A DNA stretch of 64,000 bases, taken from NCBI GenBank assembly GCA_001784175.1, contig MFPR01000004.1, positions 124,001 to 188,000 of the forward strand, read 5' to 3'. Shown piece by piece: positions 6,857 to 15,164 of this stretch; position 1 is the stretch's first letter; the number at the start of each line of letters is the position of its first letter. The notes beneath the pieces are model-generated. The model had not been told where the DNA came from. It made no database searches and was given only the letters and a program-made list of their open reading frames with translations. Origin of the DNA: Candidatus Lindowbacteria bacterium RIFCSPLOWO2_12_FULL_62_27. GTDB taxonomy: Bacteria > Lindowbacteria > 2-12-FULL-62-27. Position numbers and translations under genes: made by a program.

Positions 6857-7537
6857 CTAGAAGTCGAGTCCCTTCTCCGCTTCCTTGTAGGCCTCTTCCA
6901 TCGCCTTCAACTGCTCGACCTTGACTTTATTCGTCTCCCGATCCAGATCGTTCTGGACTTTTTTGCGCTGTACCTGCGAGAAGCGTTTGGTTTCCTCGTC
7001 CAGAGTCGACCTCGGCATCTGTGCGAACACCGTGACTTCCCAGTACTCCTTCTGGACGTTGTCGTCCATAAACTTCTGGACAAACCACTCCTTGGCCGTA
7101 ACTTCGGACACAAGGCCGTCCGAAAAAGTCGAGAGGGATTCCTTCATATCGGCCAGGACCGGATCCTGGATGTCCCCGGTTGTGATTCCCCGCTCTTTGA
7201 GAAGTTCCTTGTATTTGAACTCGATTTTTTCACCGACCCTCAGGGCAAATTTCTTGCTCGCCTCACGCAAAGCCTCGCTTCGGGCCCTCTGCTGGCTTGA
7301 GTTCTTCCGTGACAGCGCGACCATTTGCGCGAATTTGCCGTCTTCTGACGTAGCGGCCGGCTCAACTTGGATCCACGCAGGCGCCTTGTCGCCGTGGGTC
7401 GACCAGATCAGGCGGCTGCCTTGATTCGGCGGCGGGGGTTTGACCGCCTTTTGCGTGGTTGTGCATGAAAGAGAAAACAGGATTAGAAGAACAGTCACCA
7501 GCGAAACAAATGTCGGGCGGGTCAAACGCGGGAACAT
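6857..7537 (-). CDS. LPP20-like lipoprotein
   Basis: A 226-residue protein with a clear lipoprotein signal (LILFSLSC lipobox, residues about 18-25). The mature part begins with a proline-rich spacer, then APAWIQVEP and an ALREASKKFALRVGEKIEFKYKELL helix. This order of an exposed W followed by an Ala-rich AxxxAxxxFA helix is typical of LPP20-type lipoproteins. The end is a charged coiled coil (VQRKKVQNDLDRETNKVKVEQLKAMEEAYKEAEKG, in parts). GGAGGTG precedes the ATG. It lies 22 nt upstream of the CsgG-like gene, and LPP20-like and CsgG-like genes are often paired in envelope gene sets. Confidence 0.65.
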   Translation of the reverse strand: MFPRLTRPTFVSLVTVLLILFSLSCTTTQKAVKPPPPNQGSRLIWSTHGDKAPAWIQVEPAATSEDGKFAQMVALSRKNSSQQRARSEALREASKKFALRVGEKIEFKYKELLKERGITTGDIQDPVLADMKESLSTFSDGLVSEVTAKEWFVQKFMDDNVQKEYWEVTVFAQMPRSTLDEETKRFSQVQRKKVQNDLDRETNKVKVEQLKAMEEAYKEAEKGLDF

Positions 7538-7643
7538 GGGCGAACACCTCCATTGGAGTTGATAAATATTTTCACGTCTTTAGGTTGACAATTTAACTGA
7601 AAAAAAAAAATGCAAGAAAAAAGAGAAAAGTGAGGCAATTGAA

Positions 7644-8642
7644 ATGAAAAGACCATTGACTCGTCGCCTGTGTATGCACTCGACCCTGATCCTGTCCGGG
7701 TTGGCGATTTTCAATCTGATATTGACCGGCGCGCAGGCCAAGGCGTCGAAGGAGTCGCCGATCTCGATTTCGCCGGATCCGGTCGCGACTTATCCGAATG
7801 AGAGACCGGACTGGCTGGATCGGCCGACGGCGCCCGACGCCGCCGCAATCTATTTTGTCGGACACTCGGACCGGGCGGACAGCGACGGCAACTCGCGCGA
7901 GCAGGCGATGATGGATGCCAAGAAGAACGCTGTTCTCTATACGGGCGTGTCCATTACAGACGTCTTCAAGGAGGTTGCGACGGCGGAAGGCCGGGCGAGC
8001 GGCATATCGGATCCTTCCATCCGGACGGAGAGCCGGACCAAACAGAGGTCCGGAGCGTTTCTGGCCGGGATCATGGCCGTCGACTGGTATACGGAAAAAT
8101 TCGCCAAACAGTCGGGAAAAAAGACCGTGGGATACGTCTGGCGGTCACACGTGCTGGTGTCCCTGCCACGGAACGAAATTGATGAGGCGCGCGAAAAAAA
8201 CAAGGAACTCCGCGGCAAAACGTTTGCGGGCATCTGGGACGCGTCGCATGAGGGGTCGATTTTTATCGTGGACGACGGCGTCGAGCCGGCAGAGCGCTAT
8301 GAGTCCCTCAAATCATCTCTCATCCGATTTATGGGTGAAAACAAGATTGCGGTTATTGAGCGCCGGGAATCCCTGGAGGTCGACACGGGATTGCCGGTGT
8401 TGGGCGTCAAGGCAAGTTTTGCAAGGAATAACGACGTTCACGGGCTGGTTTCGGTCGCGGGGGAATTCGTCGTGTCCTTGTACGTTACGACGCCGGACGG
8501 CCATCGTATTTCCGCCGGCGGGGTGAAGGCCCGTCTGTCGGGCGTCGGCAACAGCGTCGACGGCGCGATCAATTCCGCCATTTCAAAATTTGTCAATCAG
8601 AAGGGGAAAGAGGTCCTGCGGTTGTTCAAACAGGACGACTGA
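7644..8642 (+). CDS. secreted LPP20-like protein, paralogous to the divergent lipoprotein
   Basis: A 332-residue exported protein with a signal peptide (STLILSGLAIFNLILTGAQAKA). The segment RPDWLDRPTAPDAAAIYFVGHSDRADSDGNSREQAMM (in parts) matches the LPP20 layout seen in the divergent gene: W-containing strand, then an Ala-rich helix QAMMDAKKNAVLYTG. The C-terminal half (IFIVDDGVEP... VHGLVSVAGEFVVSLYVTTPDGHRI) may be a second envelope domain similar to the CsgG nucleotide-binding-like fold; this is an inference. GTGAGG precedes the ATG. The 106-bp A-rich gap to 7537 must hold divergent promoters. Confidence 0.55.
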   Translation: MKRPLTRRLCMHSTLILSGLAIFNLILTGAQAKASKESPISISPDPVATYPNERPDWLDRPTAPDAAAIYFVGHSDRADSDGNSREQAMMDAKKNAVLYTGVSITDVFKEVATAEGRASGISDPSIRTESRTKQRSGAFLAGIMAVDWYTEKFAKQSGKKTVGYVWRSHVLVSLPRNEIDEAREKNKELRGKTFAGIWDASHEGSIFIVDDGVEPAERYESLKSSLIRFMGENKIAVIERRESLEVDTGLPVLGVKASFARNNDVHGLVSVAGEFVVSLYVTTPDGHRISAGGVKARLSGVGNSVDGAINSAISKFVNQKGKEVLRLFKQDD

Positions 8643-8662
8643 GCGCTTCTACGAACACCCCC

Positions 8663-8730
8663 GCCCTGCGGCGGGTCTTGCGCTCCTTTCGATCCGCCTC
8701 CTCCACCGCACGGACAACTTCTTTTCTGGA
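8663..8730. repeat. 68-bp duplicate of the antitoxin gene tail
   Basis: Positions 8663-8730 match 1692-1759 with a single mismatch (67 of 68). The source encodes the antitoxin C-terminal residues RKEVVRAVEEADRKERKTRR. The copy has no start or full frame and ends exactly where a palindromic element begins. Confidence 0.9.
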
Positions 8731-8749
8731 TTCCCGCTTTCGCGGGAAT
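8730..8749. repeat. ATTCCCGC-N4-GCGGGAAT palindrome (dRS3-like)
   Basis: Eight-base arms ATTCCCGC (8730-8737) and GCGGGAAT (8742-8749) flank TTTC. The translated form SFPRKRESR is a familiar mark of this dispersed repeat class, best known from Neisseria dRS3. It could also act as a terminator between the convergent genes ending at 8642 and 8786. Confidence 0.75.
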
Positions 8750-8785
8750 GACGATCTTATGTAAATAAGCGTTGGACGCACTACA

Positions 8786-10843
8786 CTAGCTCCCCTGAAT
8801 CGCCGCCAGAAACTGCGGGCCGTACTTGGCGGAGTTTTTGGGGCCGAAGCCGCGGATGCGGCGGAGGTCGTCCAAGGATCGAGGCCGGGCGCGAGAGAGG
8901 TCGCGGAGCATCCGGTCGTGGGCGACGCAGTACGGCGGCAGGCCCTCAGCGTCGGCCAGAGACTTGCGGAGTTTTCGGAGGCGTTCGAACAGGGCCGTTG
9001 CGGGGGCGTCGAGCGGTTCGTCGGAGGCGGGCGCCTGTTCGCGAATGACCAACGACGATGTGGCGCCTTGCGGGTCCCGTTCACGGGATTTCTTTTTTCG
9101 GACCGACACGGCCGGCTCCGTCTTTTGACCTTTCATCGGCGACCGGACATCGGACCGGCAGATGTCGCAGACGCCGCATTTGTATCGGAGCGGGCGGCCG
9201 GTGAAATAGTCGAGGATGAATCCACGCCGGCAGGTGCGGGTGTTGTAGGCGTAGGCGACCACGCGTTTCAGCCGCATTCCGTCGAGAACCTTTTTCCGCG
9301 TCAGCGCCGGCCAGTCGATCTCCAGTTCCTCCTTTTTCGGCGGGATGGGACGGATGGCGCGGCCTCGGAAGGGGGGCGAATAGGAGAGAATCCCGGCGCG
9401 GTCGAGTTCAGACAGGTGCCGGGAAAGCGCCGGCCAGTCGAGTCCCATGATCCGGCAGAGATCGTTCCTTGAAACATCAACGCCGTCGAGAAGGTCCTCG
9501 TCGAAGGCCTCATGGAGGACTTGGAGAATCCGGGACTTGACCGAATCGCTGTCCTTTCCGTGCGGCTCCCACGACAGGCGTTTGACATGCGCCGGATTTT
9601 CCCCGCTGCGCCCGCGTTCGATGAGTCCGTGCCGTTCGAGGATGACGACGGCCGTGTGGACCTGCATGTCGTTTCGAAGGCCGAGAGATTCGGCGATTTC
9701 GCGGGTCGATATTTCGACCGGCTCGCCGTCCGGCGCCAGGTCCCATATTTTTTCGTAGAGCGACTCGACCAGGTCCCTCGGCGGGTTGGAGCCTTCGATG
9801 AAAAACTCCTGCGTGCGGGTGTCGGCGTAGTTGAACAAGAGAAGCCCGCGGCAGGGATATCCGTCGCGCCCGGCCCGGCCGACTTCCTGATAGTAGCTCT
9901 CGACCGATCCCGGCACGTCGTAGTGCGCGACCAGCCGGATGTCCCGCTTGTCGATGCCCATCCCGAACGCCACCGTCGCGACGATGACCGGGACTTCGTC
10001 CCGCATGAACGCCTGCTGGACCCGCTCGCGTTCGGTGTCCTCCAGCCCCGCATGGTACACGAGACAGGGCCGGTTGGGGCGGCTCAGAGCCTTGGCGACT
10101 TTTTCCGTGTTTTTCCGGGTGGCCGTATAAACGATGGCCGGCGTGCCGTTTTCCGCCAGGGCCTCTTCCAGACATTCGTATTTGACGTCCTGGCCGGGAC
10201 AGGCCGCGACGTCGAGGATGAGATTGGCACGATCGAACCCCGCGAGGAAATCGACCGGCGATTCCAATCCAAGCCCCGCCGCGATGTCCTTGCGGACTTC
10301 CGGCGTGGCGGTTGCGGTGAAGGCGGCGATGGGAGGCCGGCCGACCCGCTTTGCCGCGGCGGCCAGGCGAAGATAGTGCGGCCGGAAATCGTGGCCCCAC
10401 TGGGACACGCAGTGCGCTTCGTCCACGACAAAGAGGGACACGTCGATGTCGGACAGCGCGCTCAGGAAACGCTGGGAAGCGAACCGTTCGGGAGCGACAT
10501 ACAATATTTTCACGTCCCCGCGCCGGAGGGCCACGAGGCAGGCAACCTGTTCGTCGAACGAAAGCGATGAATTCACGAACGCCGCCGGCAGGTTCAGCTT
10601 TTTGAGCGCGGAAACCTGGTCGGCCATGAGCGAAATGAGGGGCGAAACGACCAGGGTCGCACCGGGCAATAGAAGCGCGGGCATCTGATAGCAGAGCGAT
10701 TTGCCGTATCCGGTCGGCATCACGGCGAGGACGTCCTGCCCGTCCAGAATGGACCGCACCACATCCTCCTGGCCGGGACGGAATTCTGAAATGCCGAACC
10801 GGGCGGTCAATACTTCGGAGAGGTTGAGAACTTCAGATTCCAT
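8786..10843 (-). CDS. recQ: ATP-dependent DNA helicase RecQ
   Basis: A 685-residue 3'-5' DNA helicase of the RecQ family, used in recombination and fork repair. Walker A PTGYGKS is at residues 43-49 and DEAH at 141-144. Helicase motif VGRAGRDGYPCRG and the arginine finger lie in the second RecA-like lobe. A four-cysteine zinc module (CRRGFILDYF...KCGVCDIC) and a winged helix follow, and a C-terminal HRDC domain (LRKLRKSLADAEGLPPYCV ... LRRIRGFGPKNSAKYG) completes the long RecQ architecture. It ends downstream of recA with an 18-nt gap, so the two repair genes are probably cotranscribed. Confidence 0.95.
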   Translation of the reverse strand: MESEVLNLSEVLTARFGISEFRPGQEDVVRSILDGQDVLAVMPTGYGKSLCYQMPALLLPGATLVVSPLISLMADQVSALKKLNLPAAFVNSSLSFDEQVACLVALRRGDVKILYVAPERFASQRFLSALSDIDVSLFVVDEAHCVSQWGHDFRPHYLRLAAAAKRVGRPPIAAFTATATPEVRKDIAAGLGLESPVDFLAGFDRANLILDVAACPGQDVKYECLEEALAENGTPAIVYTATRKNTEKVAKALSRPNRPCLVYHAGLEDTERERVQQAFMRDEVPVIVATVAFGMGIDKRDIRLVAHYDVPGSVESYYQEVGRAGRDGYPCRGLLLFNYADTRTQEFFIEGSNPPRDLVESLYEKIWDLAPDGEPVEISTREIAESLGLRNDMQVHTAVVILERHGLIERGRSGENPAHVKRLSWEPHGKDSDSVKSRILQVLHEAFDEDLLDGVDVSRNDLCRIMGLDWPALSRHLSELDRAGILSYSPPFRGRAIRPIPPKKEELEIDWPALTRKKVLDGMRLKRVVAYAYNTRTCRRGFILDYFTGRPLRYKCGVCDICRSDVRSPMKGQKTEPAVSVRKKKSRERDPQGATSSLVIREQAPASDEPLDAPATALFERLRKLRKSLADAEGLPPYCVAHDRMLRDLSRARPRSLDDLRRIRGFGPKNSAKYGPQFLAAIQGS

Positions 10844-10861
10844 GCGCGAGCCGCGCCGCTC

Positions 10862-11914
10862 TTACTTTTCCTCAGCCCCTGAATCACCGTTATCGCCGGC
10901 TTCGGTGTTGACAAGCGCGGCGCCTTCCTCGCGCAGTTTCCGCCGGACTTCCTGCTCGATCTGGGCAAGCATCTGCGCGTTATCCTCTATGAATAAACGC
11001 GCGGCCTCCCGGCCCTGGCCGATTTTTTCGCCGTTGTAGGAAAGCCATGCGCCGGACTTTTTGACGACGCCCTGCAAAAGCGCGGCCTCGATCGCGCATC
11101 CGGCCCGGGACACGCCCTGGCCGAAGTAGAGATCGAACTCGGCGGACCGAAACGGCGGCGCGACTTTGTTCTTTACGACCTTGATCCGCACGCGGTTGCC
11201 GACGACTTCCGCTCCCTTTTTGAGCTGTTCAATCCGGCGGATGTCAAGCCGGACGGAGGAGTAGAATTTGAGGGCGCGCCCGCCGGGCGTGGTTTCGGGG
11301 CTGCCGAACATGACGCCGATTTTTTCGCGGAGCTGGTTGATGAAGAAACAGGTCGTCTTGGACCGCGCGATGGCGGCGGTGAGTTTCCGGAGCGCCTGAG
11401 ACATGAGGCGCGCCTGAAGGCCCATGTGCTGCTGGCCCATCTCACCCTCAAGTTCAGCCTGCGGCACGAGGGCGGCGACGCTGTCGATCACGATAATGTC
11501 GACGGCGCTGCTGCGGACAAGAGATTCGGTGATTTCGAGCGCCTGTTCGCCGGTATCCGGCTGGGAGATCAGGAGGTTCTGGACGTCGACGCCCAGTTTG
11601 GCGGCGTAGATCGGATCGAGGGCATGTTCGGCGTCGATAAAGGCCGCGATCCCGCCCGTTTTCTGGATGGCCGCGATGATGGTGAGCGTAATGGTCGTCT
11701 TGCCGGAGCTTTCCGGGCCAAAAATTTCAATGACGCGACCGCGGGGAATGCCGTCGACGCCGATGGCCAGATCCAAGGGCAGAATCCCGGTGGGGAGCGC
11801 CTCGACCTCGATGGCCTTTTTGTCTCCGAGGCGCATAATACTGCCGCGGCCAAACCTTTTTTCGATTGAATCCAGAGTCGCTTTCAGGACTTTCAACTTC
11901 TCATCTTCCACCAT
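10862..11914 (-). CDS. recA: recombinase RecA
   Basis: A 350-residue RecA with all core elements: Walker [10 protein letters not shown] (residues 66-74), the [10 protein letters not shown]-type segment as [11 protein letters not shown], Walker [13 protein letters not shown], and the loop-2 stretch [21 protein letters not shown] (in parts). The tail is acidic ([13 protein letters not shown]), as usual. RecA forms filaments on single-stranded DNA for homologous recombination and SOS induction. The start is the ATG at 11912-11914 with GGGAGG about 9 nt upstream; a longer in-frame start at 12019 is rejected because it would translate through the leader palindrome. Downstream is recQ. Confidence 0.98.
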   Translation of the reverse strand: MVEDEKLKVLKATLDSIEKRFGRGSIMRLGDKKAIEVEALPTGILPLDLAIGVDGIPRGRVIEIFGPESSGKTTITLTIIAAIQKTGGIAAFIDAEHALDPIYAAKLGVDVQNLLISQPDTGEQALEITESLVRSSAVDIIVIDSVAALVPQAELEGEMGQQHMGLQARLMSQALRKLTAAIARSKTTCFFINQLREKIGVMFGSPETTPGGRALKFYSSVRLDIRRIEQLKKGAEVVGNRVRIKVVKNKVAPPFRSAEFDLYFGQGVSRAGCAIEAALLQGVVKKSGAWLSYNGEKIGQGREAARLFIEDNAQMLAQIEQEVRRKLREEGAALVNTEAGDNGDSGAEEK

Positions 11915-11935
11915 ATGATTCCACCTCCCGTTTTG

Positions 11936-11956
11936 GGGTCTCCAAGTTGGAGACCC
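11936..11956. promoter_or_regulatory. perfect 10-bp palindrome in the recA leader
   Basis: GGGTCTCCAA and TTGGAGACCC are separated by one base, 21 nt upstream of the recA start. It could be an operator, an RNA hairpin ahead of the ribosome-binding site, or a dispersed palindrome. It does not match the LexA boxes CTGT-N8-ACAG or GAAC-N4-GTTC. No convincing promoter is visible nearby. Confidence 0.5.
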
Positions 11957-12074
11957 TGTTCCCATGGCCGGCACCGTAACTTTGGGCGCAGCCGCCGTCA
12001 AACAAAATCTGTTCGGCATCCGCGCCGGCGGCCTTCACCTCCGTGTGGTGGCCGCCGCGGGTTGCCGGTTTCCA

Positions 12075-12254
12075 TCATGCGACCTGCGCGGGCGTTTTCG
12101 TGTATTTTTCGACGAAGGCCTTGATGTCGTCGATGCGTTCGAGGATCATCCGCGCTTTTTTGACCCCGAACTTGAATCCAAATTTGTCGTCCGAATCGCG
12201 GTAGACCCCGATCAGGGGGCTCCCGTTGTACTCCGTTTCCCTCACTTCACTCAT
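12075..12254 (-). CDS. 59-aa conserved-looking small protein upstream of recA
   Basis: A short gene with an excellent GGAGGTG ribosome-binding site 5-6 nt before the ATG at 12252-12254. The product begins MSEVRETEYNGSPLIGVYRD, continues GFKFGVKKARMILERIDDIKAFVEKY, and ends TKTPAQVA. It has a compact beta-then-helix pattern with mixed charge, no membrane segment and no cysteines. I do not recognise the family. It lies between the MerR-type regulator and recA on the same strand, 160 nt upstream of recA, so it may belong to either unit. Confidence 0.7.
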   Translation of the reverse strand: MSEVRETEYNGSPLIGVYRDSDDKFGFKFGVKKARMILERIDDIKAFVEKYTKTPAQVA

Positions 12255-12300
12255 GGCGACACCTCCAGAAATTTTTTGTCCGCCGGCGGCGGACTTGAAG

Positions 12301-12317
12301 TTCGCGACAGTCGCGAA
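12301..12317. terminator. short hairpin between the MerR-type gene and the 59-aa gene
   Basis: TTCGCGA and TCGCGAA flank CAG. The hairpin lies just after the regulator stop codon at 12324. It lacks a U-tract on the minus strand, so it is at best a weak terminator or an operator-like palindrome. Confidence 0.35.
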
Positions 12318-12323
12318 AATAGA

Positions 12324-12875
12324 TCATGGGAATTGGGCGTCCAGAAACGTCATGACGCTCTGCCGGATATTCCCGCCGGCCGCGGGATCCATCGTGAGAT
12401 AAACACCTTCCTGTATCTTGAAACACCGGACAGATTCGGGCGCGGCCGGACGAACCGGGGGAGCGCCGGGATCGGGCCTGGGCCAGAGATCCAGCGCCGG
12501 GTCGACCGAGGCTTCGCGCATGGCCCGGTCCACGACGACGGGATCGACATCCGCGACCGCGGACAGCCGACGGAGGGGCGCGCGCCGGAGCCTCTCCTGG
12601 ATGGCGCGAATCCCGTGCCCCTGGGACTGGAGCCGCTTGATGGCGATAAGTTCGATGAGGTGCCTGCGGCCGTACAGCGCGCGGCGCCCATCAAACCGGG
12701 CCGGGCGCGACAGAAGGCCGAGCGCGGTGTAGTAGCGCGCGGTGCGTTCGTCCGGCAGATCGCGGACGCGGGAGGGGAGATCCGCGAGTTTGATGGAGAA
12801 GAGCGCGCGGTGAAGGGCGGCGATGAGATTACGAAGCCGGATTTGGGTCTCGATACGTCGGGGTTTCTTTTTCAT
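12324..12875 (-). CDS. MerR-family transcriptional regulator
   Basis: 183 residues with a MerR-type winged-helix DNA-binding domain: IKLADLPSRVRDLPDERTARYYTALGLLSRPARFDGRRALYGRRHL (in parts), then LIAIKRLQSQGHGIRAIQERL. The C-terminal part is proline-rich with a short acidic-aromatic end and has no cysteine metal site, so the effector cannot be guessed. The TARYYTALGLL helix is the recognition-helix region. Its own promoter has perfect consensus boxes with a palindrome in the spacer, a strong sign of autoregulation. It diverges from the LytM-like gene at 12986. Confidence 0.8.
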   Translation of the reverse strand: MKKKPRRIETQIRLRNLIAALHRALFSIKLADLPSRVRDLPDERTARYYTALGLLSRPARFDGRRALYGRRHLIELIAIKRLQSQGHGIRAIQERLRRAPLRRLSAVADVDPVVVDRAMREASVDPALDLWPRPDPGAPPVRPAAPESVRCFKIQEGVYLTMDPAAGGNIRQSVMTFLDAQFP

Positions 12876-12884
12876 CTTGTCCCT

Positions 12885-12913
12885 ATTATAACACTGTTAT
12901 ATGACAGTGTCAA
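12885..12913 (-). promoter_or_regulatory. perfect-consensus promoter with operator palindrome in the spacer
   Basis: TTGACA (12908-12913) and TATAAT (12885-12890) on the minus strand are exactly 17 bp apart. The palindrome ACACTGT-N6-ACAGTGT (12891-12910) fills the spacer and reaches into the -35. The ATG at 12875 begins 9 nt after the -10, so the leader would be about 3 nt. A MerR-family protein binding here would repress, or twist the spacer; that is inference. Confidence 0.8.
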
Positions 12914-12914
12914 A

Positions 12915-12936
12915 TACAATATCGAATAATATTGTA
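12915..12936. promoter_or_regulatory. second palindrome, facing the LytM-like gene
   Basis: TACAATAT-N6-ATATTGTA occupies 12915-12936. It overlaps a possible -35 (TTGTAA, 12932-12937) for the plus-strand gene, whose -10 would be TAAATA at 12954-12959. It differs from the first palindrome, so a different regulator may bind. Confidence 0.45.
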
Positions 12937-12985
12937 ATCCTGCGATATTCAACTAAATATATGAAAGAGAGGCGGGAGAACATCC

Positions 12986-14155
12986 ATGACGAAGAGAAAA
13001 TGCCGATGCCGGATGACCGGCGCGATCGTCGTACTGTTCGTTGCCGCGGCCTCGCCGCCCCCGGCGGCCGCCGGGCCGGGCGTATCCGAAATGTGGAGCC
13101 GGGGCCGGGCGGAAGGCCGCGGGCCGGTGCGGATCAAAACGTTTCCTCTGCGCGTGGATGAGATCGGCCGGATTGCGCCGCTGGGCGCGATGGTGCATGG
13201 CCATGTCACCCCGAGCCATCATCTTGGAATTTCGCCTGTCGATCCGGATGTTCCCCCGGACCATTACGACGTGCTTGCGCCGGCGGACGGGTACATCGTG
13301 TCGATCCAGCGTTCACCGAAAGGCAATCCCGATCCGGGTGTTCGCGGCCGGCGCTACACGGGCGAGTATCTCGTCGTCTTCGAGCACACCGGGACGTTTT
13401 ACACGTACATCGGCCTGATCGAGCGGCTCGACCGTTACGTCACAGAGGAACTCGGCGGCGACCCGCGGCCCGGCCCTCCCGTCGCGGCGCGCATCCGGGT
13501 GAAAGCGGAGCAGGTCATCGGTAAAATGGGCGGCGGCCACGGGCTCGACTTTTCCGTCGTGAACACGGAGACGGCGCTCGCGGGATTTGTGAATCCCGGT
13601 CAATTCAGGAACCGTGACCCGTTCAAGCCGCACATCGTGGATCCCTTCGATTACGTCGACGAGCCGCTTCGCGGGAAACTTCTGGCGCTCAACCCGCGCA
13701 AGACCCGGCCTTACGGCGGCCGGATCGACTACGACGTGGACGGCCGGCTGGCCGGAAACTGGTACCGGGAGGGAGGGGGAGGATACGCGGGGGTTCGCGG
13801 CAAGCTCGACTACTGGTCCGGTCACTTGACGTTTGCGTACCATCACATCGATCCCTCGAAGATCACGGTTTCGATCGGGGACTTTGAAGGCGCGCCGCGG
13901 CAGTTCTGGGTGAAGGGCAACGCGCCCGACCCCGCGGGCGTGTCACCCGAATCCGGCCCCGTGAAATACGAGCTGACCTGGATGCAGATTGGCAGCGACG
14001 GGCGGCGGTTCCAACGTCCGGACATCGACCGGGTTCACGGCGTTGTTCTTGTGAGTCTCATCGAAGGCCGGAAACTGAAGGCCGAATTCTTCCCCGGCCT
14101 GACGGCGGACGCCGTCCAGGGGTTTACCTCCGCCGCGAGCGTGTATGAGAGGTAG
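12986..14155 (+). CDS. secreted protein with a LytM (M23)-like domain
   Basis: A 389-residue exported protein (signal peptide to about residue 28, VLFVAAASPPPAAA). Residues about 60-200 follow the M23 layout: GAMVHGHVTPSHHLGI, then a lipoyl-like strand set VLAPADGYIVSIQR, VVFEHTGTFYTYIGLIERL, and VKAEQVIGKMGGGHGLDFSVV. M23 enzymes use H-x(3)-D and HxH zinc ligands. Here the histidines are present but the spacing is unusual, so activity is uncertain. The C-terminal 150 residues are unassigned beta-rich sequence. GGGAG precedes the ATG. It shares its upstream region with the divergent MerR-type regulator. Confidence 0.6.
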   Translation: MTKRKCRCRMTGAIVVLFVAAASPPPAAAGPGVSEMWSRGRAEGRGPVRIKTFPLRVDEIGRIAPLGAMVHGHVTPSHHLGISPVDPDVPPDHYDVLAPADGYIVSIQRSPKGNPDPGVRGRRYTGEYLVVFEHTGTFYTYIGLIERLDRYVTEELGGDPRPGPPVAARIRVKAEQVIGKMGGGHGLDFSVVNTETALAGFVNPGQFRNRDPFKPHIVDPFDYVDEPLRGKLLALNPRKTRPYGGRIDYDVDGRLAGNWYREGGGGYAGVRGKLDYWSGHLTFAYHHIDPSKITVSIGDFEGAPRQFWVKGNAPDPAGVSPESGPVKYELTWMQIGSDGRRFQRPDIDRVHGVVLVSLIEGRKLKAEFFPGLTADAVQGFTSAASVYER

Positions 14156-14191
14156 GGGCGGGCGCAGATACAACCGACCGGGGCTTGCGTG

Positions 14192-15133
14192 TCATCCAAA
14201 GACGACACGGATTTCATCGCGTTTGTCCTGAACCATCCGTTCCAGGGACGGCTCGTCCAAAAGTCCGTCGGCGGCGCCCGTGGCGCCGATTTTCCACGAG
14301 GCGTAGATGGAGGCTCTCAGGATCGATTCAAGGGAGTCCGCCGATTTCGCATAAAAGTGGATAAAGGCCGAAAACAAGGCGTCGCCCGCGCCGATCGTCG
14401 TGGCCACCGGGCGCGTCGAAACGGCCGGGACGGTCATGAACACGCCGCTTCTTCGATCAAAGACAAGCGCCCCGGCCGGTCCCAAGCCCACCGCAAGGAT
14501 TCCGGCGCGGTACCGGGCGCGCAGCCGGTCCAGCCACTCGCGCGGGGGGCACGGAAGTTTTTCGTGGCTCATGAACAGCACATCGGCCGCGGCCATGAAA
14601 TCCCGGTTGTAGTCATCGTCCGGATCGGCGATGGCATGGACGTCGGTCGCGATCGGCACGCCCCGCCTTCGGGCGCGGTCGAGAAACGGCCGGGAGAAGT
14701 TGATGTTGCACAGCGCCGCCATCGCGCAGCCATCCAGCGCTTCGTCGAATGCGTCTGCCGGATACGCGCGTTCCTGAATGTCCTTCAGATCCACATGGAT
14801 CTGCCGCCGACCGGCGGGGTCGCACAGGATCACGGATTGGGGGGTTTCGGAGAGACCCGCCAGCACGCGCCGATCCTCCATGTGTTCCGAGCATAGAGCC
14901 CTGCGCGCCAAATCTCCGGGGGCGTCGTGGCCGATCAGGGACAGAAACCGCACCTCGTCCCCCAGCGCCGTCAGGGCCTTGGCGACGTTGAAGCCAACTC
15001 CGGAAACCGTGCTCCGGACACCGTGAAAGGGATACCGCACCGGCTCATACGCGACGGGGAAGCCCTCCACCCGGAGGGTCGTTTCGATGTTGATGAGGCC
15101 GGAAACCAGGATGCGCGCCATCGCCAGACCCAT
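14192..15133 (-). CDS. PfkB-family carbohydrate kinase
   Basis: A 313-residue ribokinase/PfkB-type sugar kinase. The N-terminal strand ILVSGLINIETTL, a glycine-rich GVGFNVAKALTALGDEVRFLSLIG segment (in parts) and the anion-hole/base motif TIGAGDALFSAF near residue 255 are all visible; the Asp in GAGD is the catalytic base. The substrate cannot be read. GAGG lies 6 nt before the ATG at 15133; the internal M at 15121 is an alternative. It is isolated, with the fragment-rich region 15.1-15.6 kb upstream. Confidence 0.8.
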   Translation of the reverse strand: MGLAMARILVSGLINIETTLRVEGFPVAYEPVRYPFHGVRSTVSGVGFNVAKALTALGDEVRFLSLIGHDAPGDLARRALCSEHMEDRRVLAGLSETPQSVILCDPAGRRQIHVDLKDIQERAYPADAFDEALDGCAMAALCNINFSRPFLDRARRRGVPIATDVHAIADPDDDYNRDFMAAADVLFMSHEKLPCPPREWLDRLRARYRAGILAVGLGPAGALVFDRRSGVFMTVPAVSTRPVATTIGAGDALFSAFIHFYAKSADSLESILRASIYASWKIGATGAADGLLDEPSLERMVQDKRDEIRVVFG

Positions 15134-15164
15134 GGCCTACCTCATGTGCGCGCACGGGTCAACA

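Noticed and set aside
11915-12019. Longer RecA start at 12019.
   Set aside because: It would run through the leader palindrome; the ATG at 11914 has a strong ribosome-binding site and gives the normal RecA N-terminus.
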